A DNA stretch of 5,850 nt, from NCBI GenBank assembly GCA_030605705.1, contig JAUWHU010000562.1, forward strand, positions 1 through 5,850, written 5' to 3'. How positions within the stretch are numbered: position 1 is the first letter of the stretch; each line of letters begins with the position of its first letter. This DNA comes from Thermoflexia bacterium. Its GTDB lineage: Bacteria > Chloroflexota > Anaerolineae > B4-G1 > SLSP01. Made by a program: the position numbers and the translations under genes. The notes under the pieces were generated by a model that saw nothing but the letters and a program-made list of their open reading frames with translations, was not told the origin of the DNA and made no database searches. Shown here in pieces: positions 1 through 4,589 of this stretch.

Positions 1-2
1 CA

Positions 3-74
3 GCACAGACGCAGCCCTCAGACTCGCCAGACTCTCCTGTGCCGGCACCGGAGACCGCCGCTGTGACCTGCTAA
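3..74 (+). CDS. possible C-terminal end of an upstream protein (partial)
   Basis: One forward frame is open from the window edge to a TAA at 72-74. It reads as a 23-residue tail rich in Pro, Ser, Thr and Ala (for example SDSPDSPVPAPETAA), ending in Cys. Such low-complexity tails are common at the ends of secreted or surface proteins, and this frame looks more protein-like than the other two: frame 1 gives an Arg-rich string ending at 66, and frame 2 runs on through the intergenic repeats. No domain is visible, so no function can be assigned. The call rests only on composition and on the palindrome that begins 12 nt after the stop. It could equally be non-coding. Confidence 0.4.
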   Translation, partial: AQTQPSDSPDSPVPAPETAAVTC

Positions 75-86
75 CCGGTCCCTGCC

Positions 87-98
87 TGCCAATTGGCA
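87..98. repeat. perfect 12-bp palindrome TGCCAATTGGCA
   Basis: TGCCAATTGGCA equals its own reverse complement and begins 12 nt after the TAA that may end the upstream gene. It does not extend outward (C86 faces C99). The size and symmetry suit a dimeric regulator's operator. It has no loop or T-tract, so it is not a terminator. It lies 180 bp before the lipoprotein start, and no promoter element next to it is convincing. Confidence 0.35.
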
Positions 99-130
99 CT
101 ACTAGAAATCGCGGCTACTTTTCATCCCTT

Positions 131-168
131 AGACGCAGACAGCCCCGCCGCGTTGTATCTGCGTGTCT
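131..168. repeat. imperfect inverted repeat, ACGCAGA / TCTGCGT core
   Basis: ACGCAGA (133-139) is matched by its exact reverse complement TCTGCGT (158-164) across an 18-nt spacer. The flanking AGAC (131-134) and GTCT (165-168) are also complementary, which offers an alternative register. No T-run follows, so this is a poor intrinsic terminator. Sequences of the type 'ctgcgtctttgcg' recur as dispersed intergenic repeats in many bacterial genomes, and this may be a decayed copy. Confidence 0.3.
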
Positions 169-200
169 TTGTGATACATTTCTCTTACGGTACTGGATAT

Positions 201-209
201 TGGTAATTT
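201..209 (+). promoter_or_regulatory. weak candidate extended -10 element for the lipoprotein gene
   Basis: TGGTAATTT contains the extended -10 dinucleotide TG, one spacer base, and a hexamer that keeps only the most conserved positions (TA...T). No good -35 lies 16-18 bp upstream; TTGTGA at 169-174 is too far away. If this is the promoter, transcription would start near 216, so the 216-258 hairpin would sit at the extreme 5' end of the mRNA. Evidence is weak. Confidence 0.2.
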
Positions 210-215
210 TGCTCA

Positions 216-258
216 TAGTAACGACTTTAGTCGTTCAGAGCGACTGAAGTCGCTACTA
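216..258. repeat. REP-like double palindrome upstream of the lipoprotein gene
   Basis: Two perfect small hairpins stand side by side: AACGACT-TT-AGTCGTT (220-235) and AGCGACT-GA-AGTCGCT (239-254). They are also near copies of each other, so the whole block folds into one 20-bp stem (216-235 with 239-258, loop 236-238). That stem has 17 Watson-Crick pairs, two G-T wobbles (228/246 and 234/240) and one A-C mismatch (221/253). The block ends 10 nt before the ribosome-binding site. The 'tagcgacttcagtcgct' theme is one I associate with dispersed intergenic repeats in Chloroflexota and other phyla (recollection, not a search). Confidence 0.75.
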
Positions 259-268
259 CGCCTGTTGC

Positions 269-273
269 GGAGG
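269..273 (+). promoter_or_regulatory. Shine-Dalgarno site of the lipoprotein gene
   Basis: GGAGG stands 5 nt before the ATG at 279, a strong match to the anti-Shine-Dalgarno sequence at a workable spacing. It fixes the start, because the signal peptide begins directly at that ATG. Confidence 0.8.
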
Positions 274-278
274 GATCT

Positions 279-1964
279 ATGCGTCGTATTTTACCCATCG
301 TTATGCTCCTGGTCGTCTTGCTGGTGACGGGCTGCGCCGATCTGGCGCAGTTGTTGCCCGCTGAAGACGAGCTCACGGAACCCCAGGCGGCTTACACCGC
401 CCCTACGCCCGAATCATTCCCGCCGGCTGTCACCACGGCCGCCCGCATCCGGGAGCGAGGGCAGCTCCTCGTCGGCATCCGCTACGATCTCGAACCTTTC
501 TCCTACATCGCCGCCGACGGCGCGCCGGCGGGACTGGAAGTTGACCTGGCGCGAGAACTGGCCCGGCGTTGGCTGGGCGACCCCGACGCCGCGCGCTTCC
601 GTCAGGTGCGTTCCGACACGGCGCTGCAGCACCTCCAGGAGGGGGATGTGGACATCGTGCTGGCAGGCATCGTGCATACCCAACAGGCCGAAAGCGGCGG
701 CGACTTCAGCCCGCCCTATTTCATGGACGGCCTGGCCTTGCTCACCTTCCCCGATGCCGGCATCGGGGGCGTCAGCGATCTGGGCGGGCACAAAGTCGGC
801 ATGGTTGACCGGAACGGCGTCCTACCCGACCTGGAGACGGTGGGGCCGATCACCACCACCTACGTGGCTTACGATAACTTCTTCCAGGTGGTTGAAGCGC
901 TGCGCACCCGGCAGATTGATGCCTACGCCGACCAATATCACCGCCTGGAACGCGCCCGCCGCATGGTCGCCGGAACCCTCATCGTAGGCCAGCTCACCTC
1001 CGAGCCGGTGGCGCTGATATACCGCGAGAACGATCCCTTCTTCGCCAATCTCGTCGCCTGCACCTTCCAGGACATGGCGACCGACGGCACGCGGGACGCG
1101 CTCTACGCCCGGTGGCTGCCCGACACCTCGCCGCCGACAATGCCAAGCTGGGCGGGCGCGGCTCCCACGCCGGCTCTGGCAGATTCGCCCCAGGAACGCT
1201 ACGCCGGCAACTTGATCGCGGGGATCCGGCAGCGCGGCGTCCTGGTGGTAGGCTACTTCCCCGACCGCTGGCCGTACAGTGCGGATCGGGACGATGGCGT
1301 CCAGACCGGCTTCGAGGTGCGTCTACTCGAACGCATGGTGGAGCGCTGGCTGGGAAGCCGTCAGGCCATCACCTTCGTGCCGGTGACGGAGGCCACAGCC
1401 TTCCAGCAATTGGAGAATGGCGATCTGGACATGCTGGTGGGTGGATGGGTGCATACCGGCGACGCCGAGGCGCGCATGGATTTCTCGCTCACGCTTTTCG
1501 ATGATGGCGTCAGCCTCCTTTCCCTGAGCACAGCTCCGATCCAGACGCCGGCGGAATTGGGCGGGCAACCGGTGGGCGTGATCGCCGGATCGGCCGGCCA
1601 GACCGCAGCCCCGACCCTCGGCTGCAATGCCATCCCCTACCCCGACCGCGACACGGCAGTCGCGGCCCTCCAGCAAGGCGATGTGGTCGCTCTGCTGGCC
1701 GAGCGTTTATATCTGCTGGAGCCGCTCTATCGTGAGGAGGGCTTCTTTCTCACCGATACCCGCCTCACCTCGCGCCCGATCGCCTACGTCCTCCCGCAGG
1801 GGGATTCAGCTTTCCGTGACCTGGTCAACCTGACGTTAGCCACGCTGCGCGCTGATGGGACATTCGCGGACCTGTATACTGCCTGGTTCGACGATCCCGT
1901 CCCGGCGCAGGCACCCTGGCCGGGAAGCCCCGTGATCTCCCTGAATCTGAACGCGCTACCTTGA
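279..1964 (+). CDS. lipoprotein with two tandem family-3 solute-binding domains
   Basis: A 561-residue extracytoplasmic binding protein, probably lipid-anchored on the outer face of the cytoplasmic membrane. Residues 1-19 form a lipoprotein signal (MRR, a hydrophobic stretch, lipobox VTGC with Cys19). A Pro/Thr/Glu-rich linker (about 20-55) leads to domain 1 (about 56-282). A second linker (283-306) leads to domain 2 (about 309-538). The domains are clear duplicates: RGQLLVGI/RGVLVVGY, GLEVDLARELARRWLG/GFEVRLLERMVERWLG, HLQEGDVDIVLAGIVHT/QLENGDLDMLVGGWVHT, DFS/DFS, DLGG/ELGG, and a final YARWLPD/YTAWFDD. This is the SBP_bac_3 pattern (amino-acid ABC-type receptors), about twice the usual 230-250-residue core. 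The carboxylate-binding Arg of the usual T-P-E-R motif is Ala in both domains (137 and 396), and the usual D-A-x-x-x-D signature (Asp218 in domain 1) is lost in domain 2. The ligand is therefore unclear. No ABC permease or ATPase is nearby; the gene overlaps the MFS gene by 4 nt. A sensory role is possible. Confidence 0.9.
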   Translation: MRRILPIVMLLVVLLVTGCADLAQLLPAEDELTEPQAAYTAPTPESFPPAVTTAARIRERGQLLVGIRYDLEPFSYIAADGAPAGLEVDLARELARRWLGDPDAARFRQVRSDTALQHLQEGDVDIVLAGIVHTQQAESGGDFSPPYFMDGLALLTFPDAGIGGVSDLGGHKVGMVDRNGVLPDLETVGPITTTYVAYDNFFQVVEALRTRQIDAYADQYHRLERARRMVAGTLIVGQLTSEPVALIYRENDPFFANLVACTFQDMATDGTRDALYARWLPDTSPPTMPSWAGAAPTPALADSPQERYAGNLIAGIRQRGVLVVGYFPDRWPYSADRDDGVQTGFEVRLLERMVERWLGSRQAITFVPVTEATAFQQLENGDLDMLVGGWVHTGDAEARMDFSLTLFDDGVSLLSLSTAPIQTPAELGGQPVGVIAGSAGQTAAPTLGCNAIPYPDRDTAVAALQQGDVVALLAERLYLLEPLYREEGFFLTDTRLTSRPIAYVLPQGDSAFRDLVNLTLATLRADGTFADLYTAWFDDPVPAQAPWPGSPVISLNLNALP

Positions 1965-3208
1965 ACGCGCGGAAGCGGCCGGTGACGCACTCCCGGGTTT
2001 TGTTCCCCCTGGGATTGGCCGCGGGGCTTTCCCTGCTCGGCGATCTGACTCTCTACGCCGTGCTACCCACCCATCGCCAGTCCGTGGGGCTGAGTTTGGG
2101 CGCAGTCGGCGTCATGTTGGGAGTCAACCGGCTGGTCCGCATCCCAGGAAACCCGGTAGCAGGATTTATCTTAGACCGCGTGGGGCGGCGGAAGATTTTC
2201 ATCCTCGGCATGTTGTTAGGCGTGCTCTCCACGCTGGGATACGGCTTGCTGCACGGGTTCGTGCCGTTCCTGATGGCCCGCATCGTCTGGGGCGTCGGCT
2301 GGACGCTCATCAACGTTGGCGGCATGACCATTGTCCTGGATGTGAGCACCCCGGCCAATCGCGGGCGGTTGACGGGTTCCTACAATGCCTGGGTGCTGGC
2401 GGGATTTGCGCTGGGGCCGCTGCTGGGGGGCTTTTTGGTAGACGCGCTTGGCTTCCGGGCGACCATGTTGAGCTACGCCGTGGCTACCGCCATCGGTTTG
2501 CTGATCGCCCTCGTGGGGCTGCCGGAGACTGCCCCGCAGCTCGGCGCCGGCGTCCGGCAAGGGCGGAACGCGGCCTCTTCACCGCTACGCCAGCTGGGTG
2601 ATCTCTGGCAAAACAGCCGAGGATTGTTTCGCAGTATCCCCGGCCTCTTGCCCGTTCTGCTGTTGTATTTACTCGCCCAATTTGCCAACCTGGGGGTCAT
2701 GCTCTCTACCGTCAATCTGCTGCTTGAGCAGTGCTGTGGCCCGACGATCAGCGTAGGCGCATTTGCGCTGGGGGTTGCCTCGGCCAGCGGTATCCTGTTG
2801 GCAACGCGCTCCTTGTTAGCTGGCGTGGTCGGCCCTGTGGCAGGGCGGCTCTCCGACGTCCGCTGGGGACGCAGGACAGTGATCGCCGGTAGTCTGGTGG
2901 TGGGCGCCGCCGCTTTCGGGCTGCTCGCCATCGCCAACTCGTTGTGGGCCATCGTGTTGGGGCTGGCCCTGGGCGCGGTGAGCTCGGGGACAGTGATGTC
3001 CGTCCTGACCGCGCACGTCGGCGACCTCACGCCGCCGGGCAAACAGGGCGCCATGATGGGAATTTATGCCACTGCCGGGGACATTGGAGCTGCCGCCGGG
3101 CCGTTCCTGGCCTTTGCCCTGCTCCCGGTCATAGACCTCCAGGGAGTCTATCTGCTCTGCACGTTAGCCTGCCTCGGCGGGCTGCTGCTGCTCCGGTGTA
3201 CAGAGTGA
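1961..3208 (+). CDS. MFS transporter, drug:H+ antiporter-like (12 membrane segments)
   Basis: A 415-residue integral membrane protein of normal MFS length with about 12 hydrophobic helices in two halves, split by a polar loop (about 188-226). Visible motifs: a D1-like GDLTLYAVLP in helix 1 (Asp28), motif A between helices 2 and 3 (G68-F-I-L-D72-R-V-G-R-R-K), a helix-4 Arg (Arg107, motif B region), motif C in helix 5 (G148-F-A-L-G-P153-L-L-G-G), and a second motif A in the C-terminal half (G295-R-L-S-D299-V-R-W-G-R-R). Motif C is typical of proton-driven exporters, so efflux is more likely than uptake; the substrate is unknown. The start used here is TTG at 1961, whose bases overlap the upstream TGA (TTGA), with no clear Shine-Dalgarno. 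A GTG at 1982 with GGAAG 6 nt upstream is a real alternative and loses only 7 residues. Cotranscription with the binding-protein gene is likely. Confidence 0.9.
   Translation: MNARKRPVTHSRVLFPLGLAAGLSLLGDLTLYAVLPTHRQSVGLSLGAVGVMLGVNRLVRIPGNPVAGFILDRVGRRKIFILGMLLGVLSTLGYGLLHGFVPFLMARIVWGVGWTLINVGGMTIVLDVSTPANRGRLTGSYNAWVLAGFALGPLLGGFLVDALGFRATMLSYAVATAIGLLIALVGLPETAPQLGAGVRQGRNAASSPLRQLGDLWQNSRGLFRSIPGLLPVLLLYLLAQFANLGVMLSTVNLLLEQCCGPTISVGAFALGVASASGILLATRSLLAGVVGPVAGRLSDVRWGRRTVIAGSLVVGAAAFGLLAIANSLWAIVLGLALGAVSSGTVMSVLTAHVGDLTPPGKQGAMMGIYATAGDIGAAAGPFLAFALLPVIDLQGVYLLCTLACLGGLLLLRCTE
1971..1984 (+). promoter_or_regulatory. alternative MFS start: GGAAG plus GTG at 1982
   Basis: GGAAG (1971-1975) sits 6 nt before an in-frame GTG (1982-1984, codon 8 of the longer reading). 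The residues removed (MNARKRP) precede the first helix, so protein content does not decide between the two starts. If GTG is used, the genes are separated by 17 nt instead of overlapping. Confidence 0.35.
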
Positions 3209-3225
3209 AGATTTACCGGGCTTAG

Positions 3226-3260
3226 CAGACCTCCGAGATTTACAAAACCTCAAAGGCCTG
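3226..3260. repeat. 16-bp degenerate inverted repeat after the MFS gene
   Basis: Arms 3226-3241 and 3245-3260 flank a 3-nt loop. Twelve of the 16 positions are Watson-Crick pairs. The four exceptions (3229/3257, 3233/3253, 3234/3252, 3238/3248) are all A opposite C. In RNA read from the minus strand each becomes a G-U wobble, so that transcript could pair along the full stem, whereas the + transcript would carry four mismatches. No T-tract follows on the + strand, so it is not a convincing intrinsic terminator for the MFS gene. It may be a decayed dispersed palindrome. Confidence 0.55.
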
Positions 3261-3274
3261 AAAGATATTCCCCC

Positions 3275-3304
3275 TCTCTATCTCTATCTCTGTCTCTATC
3301 TCTT
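3275..3304. repeat. TCTCTR hexamer tandem repeat (5 units)
   Basis: Five consecutive hexamers read TCTCTA, TCTCTA, TCTCTG, TCTCTA, TCTCTT. The tract is pyrimidine-rich on the + strand and lies 35 nt before the -10 element of the next gene. It is a microsatellite that could change length by slippage. No product is encoded in it. Confidence 0.8.
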
Positions 3305-3336
3305 GCCGTCTCCACATTCGTATTTTGGCCTGATCA

Positions 3337-3345
3337 TGGTAAAAT
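3337..3345 (+). promoter_or_regulatory. extended -10 element (TGGTAAAAT) of the membrane-protein gene
   Basis: TGG followed by TAAAAT (3340-3345) is a perfect extended -10 layout, with five of six bases matching TATAAT. The -35 region at 17-bp spacing (TTCGTA, 3317-3322) is poor, which fits an extended -10 promoter. The hexamer ends 7 nt before the GTG start at 3353, so transcription should begin at or within a base of the start codon. Confidence 0.55.
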
Positions 3346-3352
3346 AGGGTTT

Positions 3353-4393
3353 GTGAATGAACAACACCCATCCCAGGAAACACCCAGGCAACCGGCCGGG
3401 GTTGTGAGTTGCCTGACGACCGGTTTCGAGATTATCGCACATCATCCGCAACTGGCGCTCCTCCCCGCATTGCTCGATCTCTATCTGTGGTTAGGCCCAC
3501 GGCTCTCCATAGCCCCGCTGATAGCGGCGACGCGGCAATGGTGGGCGGAAGCGCCCAGCCCGGAGATGGCGCCAATTTACCAGACTTTCAATCTGCTATT
3601 GGATGAGCTGGCGACAAATTACAATCTCTTCGCGCTATTGAAGCCGGCGCCGTTTTTGGGAGTGCCCGCCCTCATGGCAGAGCGGTTGACGCTGGCGCGG
3701 CCCTTTGGCCCACGTCCCGATCTGCCGGTTTCTGACCTGGGCATGGCCCTGGCTTGGGTCTGTGTATTGATCGGCGTGGGGTTAGGACTGAACGCCCTCT
3801 ATCTCTGGCAAGTCGGGCGGCGCGTGGTCTCGGAGACGGAAACGGCGGTTCCAGGCCCTGTCGAACCGGCTAAGCTCTGGGGAAATCTACTGCGACTGAC
3901 CATGCTGCTGCTGGTGACCTTCTTCATGCTTATCACACCCGGCTCTATGGTGCTGTTGATTTTGACCGCCATCTCGGCCACCATCGCGGGCCTGTTTATC
4001 ATGCTCGTGCTCTCGCTCGTCTTCTTCGTGCTCTTCCATCTCGTCTACACGGTGCCCGGTATGGTGCAGCTGCGCCAACCACCACTCCAGGCGCTCCGAG
4101 ATAGCCTGAGCCTGGCGCGGGTGGATCCCTTAGGCACGACCGGTTTGGTGCTAATGCTGATCGTGATCAGCCAGGGATTGAACTTTGTCTGGGCGTTGCC
4201 CGACCCGGCCACCTGGGCCACCGTGGTAGGGATCATGGGACACGCCCTTGTCAGTACAGCGCTCACGGCGACGGTGTTAATATTTTACCAGGAACGTCTG
4301 GTGCAGTTAGAGATACTACAGCGCGCCTACACTACCCGGGGTGAACCCGCCCAAGACGCCGCCCAGGCCGCACACTCACACACAGACACGTAG
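3353..4393 (+). CDS. conserved-looking polytopic membrane protein of unknown function
   Basis: A 346-residue protein I cannot assign to a characterised family. A short polar N-terminus (1-20) is followed by about six hydrophobic segments: near 33-58 (LPALLDLYLWLGPRLS region), 130-152, 180-200, 203-236, 261-283 and 289-312. A 70-residue, mostly polar stretch (59-129) separates the first two. The tail (about 325-346) is hydrophilic, Ala/His/Thr-rich and probably cytoplasmic. The first helix is preceded by G-F-E-I-I-A-H-H-P, a pattern I associate with uncharacterised Chloroflexota membrane proteins (recollection only). No catalytic motif, transporter signature or nucleotide-binding site is visible. 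The start is GTG at 3353. There is no good Shine-Dalgarno (AGGG at 3346-3349 is only 3 nt away), but an extended -10 fits a leaderless mRNA. It lies 144 nt after the MFS gene and 196 nt before gyrB, so it is likely its own unit. Confidence 0.8.
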   Translation: MNEQHPSQETPRQPAGVVSCLTTGFEIIAHHPQLALLPALLDLYLWLGPRLSIAPLIAATRQWWAEAPSPEMAPIYQTFNLLLDELATNYNLFALLKPAPFLGVPALMAERLTLARPFGPRPDLPVSDLGMALAWVCVLIGVGLGLNALYLWQVGRRVVSETETAVPGPVEPAKLWGNLLRLTMLLLVTFFMLITPGSMVLLILTAISATIAGLFIMLVLSLVFFVLFHLVYTVPGMVQLRQPPLQALRDSLSLARVDPLGTTGLVLMLIVISQGLNFVWALPDPATWATVVGIMGHALVSTALTATVLIFYQERLVQLEILQRAYTTRGEPAQDAAQAAHSHTDT

Positions 4394-4396
4394 CGT

Positions 4397-4452
4397 GGCA
4401 AATGGCGAATTGCAAATTACGAATGGCAAATTACGAATTGCAAATGGCAAAT
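4397..4452. repeat. eight in-phase heptamer tandem repeats, consensus KRCRAAT
   Basis: Starting 3 nt after the membrane-protein stop codon, eight heptamers follow with no interruption: GGCAAAT, GGCGAAT, TGCAAAT, TACGAAT, GGCAAAT, TACGAAT, TGCAAAT, GGCAAAT. C3 and the final AAT never change; only positions 1, 2 and 4 vary. The ninth heptamer (GATGGAC) breaks the pattern. Intergenic heptanucleotide repeats of this general kind (STRRs) are described in cyanobacteria. The tract is AT-rich against a GC-rich background. Confidence 0.85.
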
Positions 4453-4478
4453 GATGGACTATGATTCTCACGGATGCA

Positions 4479-4502
4479 GTCCTGGGCGCACCCACACAGG
4501 AC
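4479..4502. repeat. 6-bp inverted repeat GTCCTG / CAGGAC
   Basis: GTCCTG (4479-4484) and CAGGAC (4497-4502) flank a 12-nt loop; two more G-C pairs are possible with a bulge. No T-run follows, so terminator function is doubtful. It stands between the heptamer tract and the gyrB promoter region. Confidence 0.3.
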
Positions 4503-4515
4503 AACGCAAGTCTTG

Positions 4516-4528
4516 TAGAATGATTCTA
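4516..4528. promoter_or_regulatory. perfect 13-bp palindrome upstream of gyrB, possible operator over a -10
   Basis: TAGAAT-G-ATTCTA is a perfect palindrome around a single central base. Its left half, TAGAAT (4516-4521), is also a good -10 hexamer (five of six matches to TATAAT), 68 nt before the gyrB ATG. The -35 position is weak. A regulator bound here would block such a promoter, and gyrase genes are often regulated by supercoiling or dedicated repressors. Both roles are inferred from sequence only. Confidence 0.4.
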
Positions 4529-4539
4529 TGGTAGCGTAG

Positions 4540-4551
4540 CCCCTGGTGGGG
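4540..4551 (+). repeat. small GC hairpin CCCC-TGGT-GGGG in the gyrB leader
   Basis: Four C (4540-4543) pair with four G (4548-4551) around a TGGT loop. It lies 38 nt before the gyrB start and would fall in the leader of an mRNA started from the -10 at 4516. The following ATTTC is too short a T-run for a convincing terminator. Confidence 0.25.
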
Positions 4552-4580
4552 GATTTCTGGCCCGCGTAAGGTCGTGTTTT

Positions 4581-4586
4581 GGAGAG
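4581..4586 (+). promoter_or_regulatory. Shine-Dalgarno site of gyrB
   Basis: GGAGAG precedes the ATG at 4590. Counting from the GGAG core (4581-4584) the spacing is 5 nt, which supports this ATG. The protein N-terminus has normal GyrB length ahead of the first conserved block. Confidence 0.65.
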
Positions 4587-4589
4587 ACT

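Noticed and set aside
1112..1504. A 130-codon + strand frame inside the lipoprotein gene, and other overlapping frames at 414-791, 541-987 and 1323-1676
   Set aside because: All have compositions typical of out-of-frame GC-rich DNA (Arg, Ala, Gly, Pro runs). They overlap a gene with clear duplicated domains.
2473..3054. A 193-codon minus-strand frame opposite the MFS gene
   Set aside because: It is a polar, Pro/Arg/Thr-rich antisense of hydrophobic codons with no recognisable domain.
3209..3352. An intrinsic terminator after the MFS gene
   Set aside because: The only inverted repeat (3226-3260) carries four mismatches in the + transcript and has no T-tract after it.
3357..3359. ATG at 3357 as start of the membrane-protein gene
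   Set aside because: It is out of frame with the long hydrophobic reading frame, which begins at GTG 3353.
4397..4452. CRISPR-like array
   Set aside because: The units are 7 nt long and directly adjacent, with no spacers. This is a simple tandem repeat.
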